Assembly (NCBI GenBank): GCA_937928595.1
Contig: CALGJV010000015.1
Location: forward strand, 1-64,000
Source: an uncultured Phycisphaerae bacterium
GTDB taxonomy: Bacteria; Planctomycetota; Phycisphaerae; UBA1845; Fen-1342
Length of the DNA: 64,000 nucleotides
Direction: 5' to 3'
Positions 1 through 12,222 of the stretch are shown in pieces. Each line of letters opens with the position of its first letter. The first letter of the stretch is position 1. A program made the translations under genes and the position numbers. A model generated the notes under the pieces. It ran no database searches. It was not told the DNA's origin and saw nothing but the letters and a program-made list of their open reading frames with translations.

Positions 1-9
1 GGTCGCCGC

Positions 10-37
10 TTGACAGCAGCTTGCATAAAGTTACAAT
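10..37 (+). promoter_or_regulatory. sigma-70-type promoter of argR and the arginine operon
   Basis: TTGACA (10-15), a 16-nt spacer and TACAAT (32-37) give a near-consensus housekeeping promoter. Transcription would start near 44, about 23 nt before the argR GTG. The interval 21-57 is unusually A+T-rich for this window. It holds a loose TTG...CAA dyad (21-36) and a TTTATTCA stretch resembling half an ARG box, so ArgR may autoregulate here. The operator reading is weak; the promoter reading is good. Confidence 0.68.
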
Positions 38-66
38 CCGCGTGTTTTATTCATTCGGAGCGGTGT

Positions 67-519
67 GTGCGCGAGAAACGACACCGGCAGGCCGCCCTGC
101 TGCGACTCGTTCGCGAGCGGGCGGTCGCCAACCAACGACAGTTGGTCCGCACGCTGCGCCAGCTCGGGTTCGCCGCGACGCAGGCCTCGGTCAGTCGCGA
201 CCTGCGCGAACTCGGCCTCGTCAAGGTCGACGGCGTTTACCGCCCTTTGCCGCGCCTCGGCTCCGGGCGCGCCGTCCCAGCGTCTGCGGACCCGCTCTCC
301 CAGCTCATCACCGCCGTCGAGCCCGTCGGCGCCAACCTGATCGTCGTGCGCACCCGTGTGGGCGCGGCCAGCACCGTCGCCGTTGAGCTGGACCGCCGGC
401 AATGCCCCGAGATCGCCGGCACCATCGCCGGTGATGACACCATCTTTGTCGCCGTCCGCAGTCGCAGCGCCCAGGGCCGCGCCGTCGCCCTGCTCCAGCG
501 CGTGGCCACGGCCGGATGA
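67..519 (+). CDS. argR: arginine repressor ArgR
   Basis: Arginine-responsive DNA-binding repressor of 150 residues, the usual family length. The N-terminal winged helix carries the family pattern QASVSRDLRELGLVKV. The C-terminal oligomerisation/arginine-binding domain ends with the diagnostic GTIAGDDTI segment, whose two Asp contact arginine in known ArgR proteins. I chose GTG at 67 because GGAG (57-60) lies six bases upstream and the protein then starts like other ArgR (basic residues, then the first helix). A longer reading from TTG at 10 would put the start inside the promoter. It is the first gene of the arginine unit it presumably controls and sits 50 nt before argG. Confidence 0.9.
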   Translation: MREKRHRQAALLRLVRERAVANQRQLVRTLRQLGFAATQASVSRDLRELGLVKVDGVYRPLPRLGSGRAVPASADPLSQLITAVEPVGANLIVVRTRVGAASTVAVELDRRQCPEIAGTIAGDDTIFVAVRSRSAQGRAVALLQRVATAG

Positions 520-569
520 GCGCCCGTCGGCCGCGTGCCGCCGCATCCCCGCAGCAAGGAGCGCGCAAG

Positions 570-1772
570 ATGCCTCAGACCGTCATGGTCGCTTTCTCCG
601 GCGGACTCGACACGACGTACTGCGTCGTCTGGCTGCGCGAGCAGGGCTGGACCGTCCACACCTGCACGGTGCAGACGGGCGGCTTCGACGCGGACGAGCT
701 CCGCCGCATCGAAACCCGCGCTCGGGCCCTGGGCGTGGCCGCGCACCACACGCTCGACGCCCGCGCGGAACTGTTCGACGAGTACCTCCGCTACCTGATC
801 TTCGCCAACGCCCTGCGGGGCGACGTGTACCCCCTCAGCGTCTCGGCCGAACGCATCGCACAGGCCCAGCGCTGTGCCCGGCAGGCGGTCGCGGTCGGGG
901 CGGCCGCCCTGGCCCACGGCTCGACCGGAGCCGGCAACGACCAGGTGCGCTTCGACGTCGGTTTCCGCGTCTTCGCCCCCGGCCTCGAGATCCTCACGCC
1001 CGTCCGCGACCAGGCGCTGACGCGCGAAGCCGAGGTCGCCTACCTCGCGGCGCGCGGCGTCCACGTGCCGCCGAGGACGGCCGTGTACTCGGTCAACCGC
1101 GGCCTGTGGGGCACGACCATCGGCGGCGCCGAGACGCACCGCAGCGACGGCGTCCTGCCGGAGTCCGCCTGGGTACTGACGCCCCCGCCGGACCGCCGCC
1201 CCACCGCCCCGGAGGACATCGTGATCCGCTTTGAGCGCGGCGTCCCGGCGGGGCTCGACGGCCGCACGCTCGACCCGGTCACGCTGATCGAGACGCTCAA
1301 TGAGCGCGCGGGGCGGCACGGAGTCGGGCGGGGCGTGCACGTCGGGGACACGATCCTCGGGATCAAGGGGCGCGTCGCGTTCGAGGCCCCGGCGGCCGTG
1401 ACGCTGATCGCGGCCCACCGTGAGCTCGAGAAACTCGTGCTCTCGCGGCACCAGCTTCTGTGGAAGCGGACGCTCGGCGACCTGTACGGCGCTTTTCTGC
1501 ACGAGGCCCGCTTCTTCGACCCGCTCATGCGCGACATCGAAGCGTTTCTGGCGTCGTCCCAGCGGCTCGTGATCGGCGACGTCACCGTGCGTCTGTTCCA
1601 GGGACAGGCCACGGTGCTGGGCGCGACGAGCCCGTACTCGCTGCTCGGCACCCGGGCGCGTTACGGCGAAACCAGCGCTCTGTGGACCGGCGCCGAAGCG
1701 GCCGCGTTCTCCCGAATCTACGGGCTGGCCGACGAGCTCCACGCGCAGGCCGCCGCGGCGGCGGGAGAGTGA
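570..1772 (+). CDS. argG: argininosuccinate synthase
   Basis: ATP-dependent condensation of citrulline with aspartate to argininosuccinate, the penultimate step of arginine synthesis. The 400-residue protein opens with the N-type ATP pyrophosphatase loop (AFSGGLDTTY) and continues with the family's citrulline/aspartate-binding core. The ATG at 570 is preceded by AAGGAG at 556-561, eight bases away, which is better than the in-frame upstream ATG at 516 that would overlap argR. The stop overlaps the next start by four bases (GTGA), so translation of the two is probably coupled. Confidence 0.93.
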   Translation: MPQTVMVAFSGGLDTTYCVVWLREQGWTVHTCTVQTGGFDADELRRIETRARALGVAAHHTLDARAELFDEYLRYLIFANALRGDVYPLSVSAERIAQAQRCARQAVAVGAAALAHGSTGAGNDQVRFDVGFRVFAPGLEILTPVRDQALTREAEVAYLAARGVHVPPRTAVYSVNRGLWGTTIGGAETHRSDGVLPESAWVLTPPPDRRPTAPEDIVIRFERGVPAGLDGRTLDPVTLIETLNERAGRHGVGRGVHVGDTILGIKGRVAFEAPAAVTLIAAHRELEKLVLSRHQLLWKRTLGDLYGAFLHEARFFDPLMRDIEAFLASSQRLVIGDVTVRLFQGQATVLGATSPYSLLGTRARYGETSALWTGAEAAAFSRIYGLADELHAQAAAAAGE

Positions 1773-2836
1773 CCGTGCGACTGTGGCTCGACAAGATTGC
1801 GTCGGCGACCGCGAACGTGCCCCTGCGCCGCGACGCCCGCCTCACGCCCGACATCGTCGCGTCCGAGGGCTACATCGTCGCAGGCCGCGTACACGGCGAG
1901 AAGACCGTCTACAACCAGCTCGAGGACATCCACGGGCGCATGGTGACCGTGCACGAGGGCGACCTGATCGCGGGCGTGCTGGGCCAGCGGAACGCGCTGC
2001 ACGGCTACTCGGGCTATGTGCCCGACACGATCCGCGTGGGCGACACGCTCCAGTTGCTCAACCTCGGCGGCGTCATCGGCCGCTGCACCTCGCACAACCC
2101 GGACGTCGGGCGGCCGTTCGACGTCGAGGTGCTGGGCGGAGTGCTCGTGTTTCCGGAGTTCGAAGACCGCGCGGGCGTCCCCGCGCACATCGGCATGAAC
2201 GCCGTCACGGCCCCGGAGGGCCCTCTGCCGCCCGTGCCGGTCGTGTACGTCGCCGGCACGTGCATGAGCAGCGGCAAGACGTCGGCCGCGTGCCAGCTCG
2301 TACGGCAGCTCGACAAGCGCGGGCTGGCGGTGGGCGGGTGCAAGCTGACCGGCGTGGCACTGCGGCGGGACACGCTGCACATGCGCGACTACGGCGCCCG
2401 CTGGGCCCTGTCGTTCACGGACGCGGGCGTCGTCTCCACTACGCGCGCCACGGGGGTGCCGGTCGCGCGGACGCTGCTGCGGCACCTGGCGCAGGTCGGC
2501 GCTGAGGTCATCGTTGCCGAGCTGGGCGACGGCATCCTGGGCGAGTACGGCGTCTCCGAGATCCTGGGCGATCCCGAGCTGCGCGGGCGGGCCACGGTCG
2601 TCGTCCTCTGCGCCAACGACCCGGTCGGCGCGTGGGGCGGCGTCGAGGTCATGCGCGACCGCTTCGGACTGACGATCGACGTGATCAGCGGTCCGACGAC
2701 CGACAACGCCGTCGGCACGCGCTACGTCCGGGAGCAGCTCGGTTTGGCGGCGATCAACGCCCGCACGCACGGTGCGGAACTGGGTGAGTTCGTGGCCGCG
2801 CGAATCCTGGCGCGCACCGCGGAGAAACCGGCATGA
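1769..2836 (+). CDS. P-loop protein of unknown function inside the arginine operon (DUF1611-like)
   Basis: Protein of 355 residues. The first ~150 residues form a probable beta-rich domain (GYIVAGRVHGEKTVYNQLED, then repeated GD.L..LN.GG patterns). A nucleotide-binding domain follows with a Walker A-like loop, AGTCMSSGKTSAACQL, of the kind seen in dethiobiotin-synthetase-like and DUF1611 proteins. Later motifs include GGCKLTGVALRRD and VIVAELGDGILGEYGVSE. It is locked between argG and argC by GTGA and ATGA overlaps, so it must be made together with the arginine enzymes. I do not recognise an assigned function. No argA, argJ or argD is visible here, so it is a candidate for an unassigned step, for example glutamate acylation. 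DUF1611 membership is a tentative assignment by eye. Confidence 0.72.
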   Translation: MTVRLWLDKIASATANVPLRRDARLTPDIVASEGYIVAGRVHGEKTVYNQLEDIHGRMVTVHEGDLIAGVLGQRNALHGYSGYVPDTIRVGDTLQLLNLGGVIGRCTSHNPDVGRPFDVEVLGGVLVFPEFEDRAGVPAHIGMNAVTAPEGPLPPVPVVYVAGTCMSSGKTSAACQLVRQLDKRGLAVGGCKLTGVALRRDTLHMRDYGARWALSFTDAGVVSTTRATGVPVARTLLRHLAQVGAEVIVAELGDGILGEYGVSEILGDPELRGRATVVVLCANDPVGAWGGVEVMRDRFGLTIDVISGPTTDNAVGTRYVREQLGLAAINARTHGAELGEFVAARILARTAEKPA

Positions 2837-3897
2837 GCCGCCCGATTCGCGTCGGCATCCTCGGGGCCAGCGGCTACGGCGCCGGCGAGCTGCTGCGTCT
2901 GCTGACCCAGCACCCGGCGGCCGAGGTCGTGAGCCTCACCACGACGTCGCAGGCCGGTCAGCCGGTCGAACGCGTGCATCCGCACCTGCGCGGCTTCTAT
3001 GACCTGCGGCTGTCGGAAGCGCTCGACCTCTCCGCACTCCTCGCCGGAGACTTCGGCGTGGTGCTCTCGGCCCTGCCGCACGGCGTCAGCGCGACGGCGC
3101 TCGACGGACTGTTGCGAACGGCCGCGGACCACCCGCGGTGCGAGCGCCTCCGCGTCATCGACCTGTCCGGCGACTTCCGCCTCGCGGACGCCGGGCTCCA
3201 CGAGCGTTACTACCCGAAGTCACCGCTTCTGCCCGGGCGGCGGCACGAGTTCGTGTACGGCCTGCCCGAGCTGTACCGCGACCGCATCCGCGCGGCCCGC
3301 TGTGTGGCGAACCCGGGGTGCCTCGCCACGGCGGCGATCCTCGCTGCCGCCCCGCTCGTCACCGCGGACTTCCGCGGGCCGCTGGCCATCGACGCGAAGA
3401 CGGGCTCCTCGGGCTCCGGCCGGGAGCTGAAGGAGACGACGCACCACCCGACGCGGCACGCCGACTTCCGGGCGTACAAGCCGCTCGAACACCAGCACGA
3501 GCCGGAGATACTCCAGGCGCTGGGTGACCCGCGCGGAGCCCGCATGCAGGTAAGTTTCGTGGCCCACAGCCTCGACCTCGCCCGCGGGATCTTCGTAACC
3601 GTGCACGCCACGCTGCCGGCGGCCGATTCCGCACCGGCCCCAGCAGCCGCGTATCGCGTATTCTACGGCCGCTGCCCGTTCATCCGACTCGTCGAAGAGT
3701 CGCCGGCGCTCCAGAATGTCGTCGGGTCGAACTTCTGCGACATTGCCGTTGCCGTCCGCGGTCGGCAGGTGGTCGCTATGGCTGCACTCGATAACCTCGT
3801 GAAAGGCATGGCCGGCACGGCGCTCCAGAACATGAACCTCATGTGCGGGCTGGACGAAACGACCGGCCTGTGGGCGCCGTCGTTCCGGCCGGTGTGA
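2833..3897 (+). CDS. argC: N-acyl-gamma-glutamyl-phosphate reductase
   Basis: NADPH-dependent reduction of N-acylglutamyl phosphate to the semialdehyde, third step of arginine synthesis. The 354-residue protein has an N-terminal Rossmann fold (GILGASGYGAGELLRLL, residues 8-24). The catalytic cysteine is C163 in VANPGCLATAA, and the C-terminal substrate domain ends with NLVKGMAGTALQNMNLM, typical of the family. The start overlaps the previous stop (ATGA). The acyl group may be succinyl rather than acetyl, judging from the carbamoyltransferase downstream. Confidence 0.93.
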   Translation: MSRPIRVGILGASGYGAGELLRLLTQHPAAEVVSLTTTSQAGQPVERVHPHLRGFYDLRLSEALDLSALLAGDFGVVLSALPHGVSATALDGLLRTAADHPRCERLRVIDLSGDFRLADAGLHERYYPKSPLLPGRRHEFVYGLPELYRDRIRAARCVANPGCLATAAILAAAPLVTADFRGPLAIDAKTGSSGSGRELKETTHHPTRHADFRAYKPLEHQHEPEILQALGDPRGARMQVSFVAHSLDLARGIFVTVHATLPAADSAPAPAAAYRVFYGRCPFIRLVEESPALQNVVGSNFCDIAVAVRGRQVVAMAALDNLVKGMAGTALQNMNLMCGLDETTGLWAPSFRPV

Positions 3898-3920
3898 GGT
3901 CGCGCGGGCAAGGAGTGCTT

Positions 3921-4928
3921 ATGCGGCACTGGATCAGCGTGCTCGAGTGGACGCCGGCGGAAATGGCCGATCTGATCGCGTCGGCGCGACGCATCAAGGC
4001 TGGGAAGGCCCCGGAGGCGGCACGGCTGCGCGACCGCATCCTGACGCTCGTCTTCTTCAATCCCTCGCTCCGGACGCGCACCTCGTTCGAGGCCGCCATG
4101 CTGCGCCACGGCGGGCATTCGATCTGCCTCGATGTCGGCGGCAACACCTGGAGGCTCGAGCACCGCGACGGCGTCGTGATGAACGGCGACTGCGCGGAGC
4201 ACATCCGCGAGGCCGCGCCCGTGCTCTCGCGTTACGGGGACGCACTGGCCGTGCGGACGTTCGCGGGCCTGCGCGACGCCGACGAGGATGCCGCCGACCG
4301 CGTGATCCGGGCCTTCGCCCGGTTCGCGACCGTGCCCGTGATCAACATGGAGTCGGCCAGCGAGCATCCGTGCCAGGGGCTGGGCGACTGGCTCACCGTC
4401 GAGGAGAAACTGGGGGCAGCCCGCGGCCGGAGGTTCACGGTCACCTGGGCGCCGCAGGTGAAGGGGCTGCCGATGGCCGTGCCCCACTCGGCGGTGCTGG
4501 CGGCGGCCGCGGCCGGCATGCACGTGACGGTGGCACATCCGCCGGGTTATGACCTGAACGAGCGGATTCTGGCGCAGGCCCGCGCCTGGTGTGCCGCGGC
4601 CGGCACGGGGCTGACGGTCACCCACGACCAGGCGGCGGCGTGCGCCGGGGCGGACGTGGTGTACGTCAAGAGCTGGGGCAGTGCCGCGCTGTACGGCCGC
4701 CCCGAGGCCCAGGCGGAGAGCTTCCAGAAGCACGCCGACTGGCTCGTGCGGCGCCGGCACCTTGGTTCGCACGCGTTGCTGATGCACTGCCTGCCCGTGC
4801 GGCGGAACGTCGTCATCGCGGATGATGCGCTGGAGGATCCACGGTGCATCGTCGTGGACCAGGCGGAAAACCGGATGTGGGCCCAGGCCGCGATCCTGGC
4901 GCGGCTGCTCCCCGAGCGGGCCGTGTAG
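3921..4928 (+). CDS. argF': N-acyl-L-ornithine carbamoyltransferase (acetyl/succinylornithine type)
   Basis: Transfers carbamoyl phosphate to an N-acylated ornithine rather than free ornithine. It has 335 residues: carbamoyl-phosphate site FFNPSLRTRTSF (45-56), HPCQ (149-152) and HCLPVRRNV near the end. The MNGDxxEH segment (88-94) and the WAPQVKGLPMAVPHS stretch belong to the AOTCase/SOTCase branch, not to normal ArgF. At the position that is Glu92 in Xanthomonas acetylornithine carbamoyltransferase and Pro90 in the Bacteroides succinylornithine enzyme, this protein has Ala92 (GDCAEH). In the Xanthomonas enzyme, replacing that Glu by small residues is known to favour succinylornithine. ATG 3921 follows AAGGAG at 3910-3915. 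Substrate choice is inference. Confidence 0.88.
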   Translation: MRHWISVLEWTPAEMADLIASARRIKAGKAPEAARLRDRILTLVFFNPSLRTRTSFEAAMLRHGGHSICLDVGGNTWRLEHRDGVVMNGDCAEHIREAAPVLSRYGDALAVRTFAGLRDADEDAADRVIRAFARFATVPVINMESASEHPCQGLGDWLTVEEKLGAARGRRFTVTWAPQVKGLPMAVPHSAVLAAAAAGMHVTVAHPPGYDLNERILAQARAWCAAAGTGLTVTHDQAAACAGADVVYVKSWGSAALYGRPEAQAESFQKHADWLVRRRHLGSHALLMHCLPVRRNVVIADDALEDPRCIVVDQAENRMWAQAAILARLLPERAV

Positions 4929-5006
4929 CGCCCCCGGGACAGACACCGATACGGCCGCCCGCCGGCGGCCGCGCGGCGGCCGGGTGCCGCCGAGGGAGAG
5001 ACCGGA

Positions 5007-5939
5007 GTGCAGTTGCAAGCGAGCCTCAATGCCCTGCGAACCGCGATTCCGTACATTCGCGCGTACAAGGGGCGCGTGTTCGTCGTCAAGCTGGGCGGGC
5101 AGCTCTGCGAACCCGGCAAGGTGCTCGACCACCTGATCGAGCAGCTCACGCTCCTGCACCAGCTCGGCATCAAGCTCGTGGTGGTGCACGGCGGCGGCGA
5201 GCAGGCCGACGCCCTGTGCGAGCGGCTCGGCGTGAAGCGTGAGGTGTTCGCGGGCCGCCGCATCACCGACGACGCGACGCTCGAGGTCGTCAAGATGACT
5301 TTTGCCGGAACGGTGAACACCAATCTCGTGGCAGCCTTCCGCAAGGCCGGCGTTCCGGCGCTCGGCCTGAGCGGCATCGACGGCGGGCTCATCACGGTCG
5401 AGAAGCGGCCGCGTCAAACGGTCCGCGACCCGGCGACCGGCGAGACGCGCGAGATCGACTTCGGGCACGTCGGCGACGTCGTGTCGGTGACGGTCGACGT
5501 TCTGCGGCACCTGCTGGCCGGTGAGTGTGTGCCGGTGATCTGCTCGCTGGCCGCCGACGCCGCGGGGCGGATCTACAACGTGAACGCCGACACGGTCGCC
5601 ACGCGGATCGCAATGGCGATCGAGGCTGCGAAGTACTTTCTCCTTACCACGGTGGACGGTGTCCTGCGCAACACTGGCGATCCCCAGACGCTCATCCCGT
5701 ACCTCGACCTCGCCGAACTCGACACGCTGATCCAGTCCGGCGTGGTCTCCGGCGGGATGCTGCCCAAGTTGGCCGCCTGCGCCGAAGCGCTCCGCGGCCG
5801 CGTGCCGCGCGTCCACATCATCAACGGTCTGGCGCGCGACACGCTGCTCGGCGAGGTCTTCACGAACGAGGGCTGCGGCACCCTCATCGTCGAGCAGCGC
5901 AACGGCGCCAAGCCCAATCCGGAGGCCGCGCCCAAGTGA
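5007..5939 (+). CDS. argB: N-acylglutamate kinase
   Basis: Phosphorylates N-acylglutamate, the second step of arginine synthesis. The 310-residue amino-acid-kinase fold shows FVVKLGGQL near residue 30, VVVHGGGEQAD, GRRITDD, the central NVNADTVATRIA nucleotide site and a C-terminal VFTNEGCGTLIV. The GTG start follows GAGGGAGAG at 4992-5000. The gene is separated from the carbamoyltransferase by 78 nt, the largest gap in the first half of the unit, and overlaps the deacylase start by GTGA. The long N-terminal helix (LQASLNALRTAIPYIRAYKG) is usual in arginine-sensitive kinases, so feedback inhibition is possible. Confidence 0.92.
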   Translation: MQLQASLNALRTAIPYIRAYKGRVFVVKLGGQLCEPGKVLDHLIEQLTLLHQLGIKLVVVHGGGEQADALCERLGVKREVFAGRRITDDATLEVVKMTFAGTVNTNLVAAFRKAGVPALGLSGIDGGLITVEKRPRQTVRDPATGETREIDFGHVGDVVSVTVDVLRHLLAGECVPVICSLAADAAGRIYNVNADTVATRIAMAIEAAKYFLLTTVDGVLRNTGDPQTLIPYLDLAELDTLIQSGVVSGGMLPKLAACAEALRGRVPRVHIINGLARDTLLGEVFTNEGCGTLIVEQRNGAKPNPEAAPK

Positions 5940-7045
5940 TCGACCGGCTCGCCCGCTATGTCGCCATCCCGAGCGTCTCCCGCGCTGAGGGACCGCTGGC
6001 CGAGGCGGTCGCCGCCGACCTCGCGGCCGCCGGTCTGACGGTGCAGCGCCAGGAACACAACCTGTGGTCCACGATCGGCGACCGGCCGCGGCCGCGGCTG
6101 CTGTTCAACTCGCATCTCGATACGGTGCCGCCCGGTTCGGGCTGGTCGCACGATCCCTGGGAGCCCCAGTTGCGCGACGGACGCCTGAGCGGGCTCGGCG
6201 CGAACGACGCGAAGGGTTGCGTAGTGGCCCTGGTGGAGGCGTTCCTGCGGCTGCACGCCGCTCTGCGGGCCGGGCAGTCGCTGGGCGGCACGGTCGTGCT
6301 GGCGCTGACCGCCGAGGAGGAGATCAGCGGGCAGGGTCTCGGCGTCGTCCTGCCGCAGCTCCAGCCGCTCGATGCCGCGCTGGTCGGCGAGCCGACCGGG
6401 CTCGTGCCCATGACGGCGCAGCGCGGGCTCCTCGTGGTGAAGGGCCGGGCGCGCGGACGCACCGCCCACCCCGCGAATACGTCGCCGGACGCGGCGGACA
6501 ACGCGATCCTCACGGCCGCCCGCGACCTGCTGGCCCTTCGCGACTTCCACTGGGGGCCCGCGCATCCCCTACTCGGCCGGTGCCATGCCCATGTGACGCG
6601 CATCGAGGGCGGCTTTGCCAACAACGTGATCCCGGACGTGTGCGAGTTCACCCTCGACATCCGCACGACGCCGTGCGAAACGCACGCCGCGCTCTGCGCG
6701 CGGCTCACGTCCGCTCTGCGGAGCGAGCTCCGGGTCCACAGTGACCGGCTGGTCCCGGTGGAAACGCCGGGCGACGCGCCGATCGTGCAGGCTGTCCGCC
6801 GCGCGCTTCCCGATGCCGCACCCGCGGGCAGCCCCGCGATGAGCGACATGGTCTTCCTCACCGGGGTCCCGGCGGTGAAGATCGGCCCCGGCCAGTCCGC
6901 CCGCTCGCATACGCCGGACGAGTACGTGCTCGAAGGCGAGCTCCACGCGGGCGCGGATGCGTACGAGCGCATCGCGCGCGCCTTCTTCGACGGCGCTGCG
7001 GAGAGCGCCACCGCGCGGCTGTGGACCGCGAAGGCGCGCCCATGA
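5936..7045 (+). CDS. M20-family N-acylornithine/N-acylcitrulline deacylase (ArgE/LysK type)
   Basis: Metal-dependent amidohydrolase of 369 residues that would remove the acyl group in the linear pathway. Di-zinc site motifs are visible in order: NSHLDTVPPG (His-x-Asp), GANDAKGCV (bridging Asp) and TAEEEISGQG (catalytic Glu plus ligand). A dimerisation domain and a late ligand region near SHTPDEYV follow. It lacks a signal peptide. With an acylornithine carbamoyltransferase upstream, the expected substrate is acyl-citrulline. The GTG start at 5936 overlaps the argB stop, and its own stop overlaps the argH ATG, giving two consecutive 4-bp overlaps. The argE or lysK name is not decided by sequence alone. 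Confidence 0.85.
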   Translation: MIDRLARYVAIPSVSRAEGPLAEAVAADLAAAGLTVQRQEHNLWSTIGDRPRPRLLFNSHLDTVPPGSGWSHDPWEPQLRDGRLSGLGANDAKGCVVALVEAFLRLHAALRAGQSLGGTVVLALTAEEEISGQGLGVVLPQLQPLDAALVGEPTGLVPMTAQRGLLVVKGRARGRTAHPANTSPDAADNAILTAARDLLALRDFHWGPAHPLLGRCHAHVTRIEGGFANNVIPDVCEFTLDIRTTPCETHAALCARLTSALRSELRVHSDRLVPVETPGDAPIVQAVRRALPDAAPAGSPAMSDMVFLTGVPAVKIGPGQSARSHTPDEYVLEGELHAGADAYERIARAFFDGAAESATARLWTAKARP

Positions 7046-8433
7046 CGACACCGCATCGCCTCTGGGAGAAGGGCACGCCGATCGACGACCGCGTCCACCG
7101 CTTCACCGTGGGGGACGATCCGCTGTGGGACCGTTACCTCGTGCACTGGGACTGCCTCGGCTCCGCCGCCCACGCCCTCACGCTGGCCCGCGCCGGGCTG
7201 CTGACGCCCGACGACCGCGACCGACTGCTGGCGGGCCTGGCCGCCATCGACGCCGAGGACCGCGCCGGCCGCTTCACGATTCCGCCGGAGCTCGAGGACG
7301 TGCACACCGCCCTCGAAGCGGAGCTGACCCGCCGCTGCGGCGATGCCGGGGCCCGTATCCATACCGGCCGCTCGCGCAACGACCAGGTCGCCACCGCCGT
7401 GCGGTTGTTCCTACGGCACCATGCGCTGGCCGTCTGCGACGATCTCGCGACGCTGATCACGGCCCTGCTGGAGCGCATCGACCGCGACGGCCACACGCCG
7501 ATGCCGGGTTACACGCACATGCAGCCCGCAATGCCCTCGAGCGTCGGCCTCTGGCTGCACGCGGTGGCCGAGGCCGCCCTCGAACAGTGGCGGGCCGCGC
7601 TCGAGCTGCTGCACCGGCTCGACGCGTGTCCGCTCGGCACCGGCGCCGGCTACGGCGTGCCGCTGCCGCTGGACCGGGCCTACACCGCGGCCCTGCTTGG
7701 CTTCACCCGTGTGCAGCGCAACCCGATCGACGTGCAGAACAGCCGCGGTCGCCTCGAGACCGGCTTCGTCCGCGTGGCCGCCGACACGGCCGGGCTGCTC
7801 GACCGTTTCGCGAGCGATCTGCTCCTGTTCTCCACCGCGGAGTTCGGGTTCTTCGCGCTGGCGCCGGCCCACACCACCGGGTCGTCGATCATGCCGCAGA
7901 AGCAGAACCCCGACGTCCTCGAACTCATGCGGGCCTGGGCCGCGCGCCTGCGGAGCTGGGTGGTCGAGCTGGAGGCCCTGCGGGCGCGGCTGCCGTCCGG
8001 CTACGCGCGCGACCTCCAGCTTACGAAGGAGCCGACAATCCGGGCCGCGCTCGAGATTCACGAGCTGGCAGCCGTCGCGGCGGCCATCATCCGCGCGTTC
8101 ACGATTCACCGCGACCGGCTCGCGGCGGCGCTGCGCCCCGAACTGTACGCCACGCAGGCCGCGCTGGAGCTGGCCCAGCGCGGCGTGCCGTTCCGGGAGG
8201 CGTACCGCCGGATCGCCGCCTTGCTGGCCGGCGGGCAGTTCGAGGCCGAGTACGAAAACGCGCTGGCGGACTGGCGCGCGACGGCCGGCCGCGTGCCGTC
8301 GGCCGACGTGCTCGCCGTGCGCGACGAGCTTCGCGATCTGGCCGCGCGGACGGCCCACGAGCGCAGCCGCGTGACGGCCGCCGAGACGACGCTGCTGCCG
8401 GCGCGGAACGCGGCGGCCTCTGGCGCGCCATGA
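7042..8433 (+). CDS. argH: argininosuccinate lyase
   Basis: Cleaves argininosuccinate to arginine and fumarate, the last step. The 463-residue protein has RCGDAGARIHTGRSRNDQV (near 110-128), MPGYTHMQPAMPSS and the fumarase/aspartase signature GSSIMPQKQNPD containing the catalytic Ser loop. ATG 7042 overlaps the previous stop (ATGA). An in-frame ATG at 7021 exists but would extend further into the deacylase gene. The gene ends 84 nt before carB. Confidence 0.93.
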   Translation: MTTPHRLWEKGTPIDDRVHRFTVGDDPLWDRYLVHWDCLGSAAHALTLARAGLLTPDDRDRLLAGLAAIDAEDRAGRFTIPPELEDVHTALEAELTRRCGDAGARIHTGRSRNDQVATAVRLFLRHHALAVCDDLATLITALLERIDRDGHTPMPGYTHMQPAMPSSVGLWLHAVAEAALEQWRAALELLHRLDACPLGTGAGYGVPLPLDRAYTAALLGFTRVQRNPIDVQNSRGRLETGFVRVAADTAGLLDRFASDLLLFSTAEFGFFALAPAHTTGSSIMPQKQNPDVLELMRAWAARLRSWVVELEALRARLPSGYARDLQLTKEPTIRAALEIHELAAVAAAIIRAFTIHRDRLAAALRPELYATQAALELAQRGVPFREAYRRIAALLAGGQFEAEYENALADWRATAGRVPSADVLAVRDELRDLAARTAHERSRVTAAETTLLPARNAAASGAP

Positions 8434-8450
8434 AACGTTTTCAGTAGAAT
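8421..8450 (+). promoter_or_regulatory. possible internal promoter before carB
   Basis: TAGAAT (8445-8450) followed by CCCCGC lies in the 84-nt argH-carB gap, with a poor -35 (TGGCGC, 8421-8426, 18-nt spacer). The same -10/discriminator wording recurs at 63079. It would allow carbamoyl-phosphate synthesis for pyrimidines to be uncoupled from the arginine promoter. No start site can be verified from sequence. Confidence 0.35.
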
Positions 8451-8517
8451 CCCCGCTCGGCGCGGCAACACCGACGGCCGCCGTGCAGCGCAACGGGCGC
8501 GAACCAGGCGAGAGCGA

Positions 8518-12218
<3,701 letters not shown>

Positions 12219-12222
<4 letters not shown>

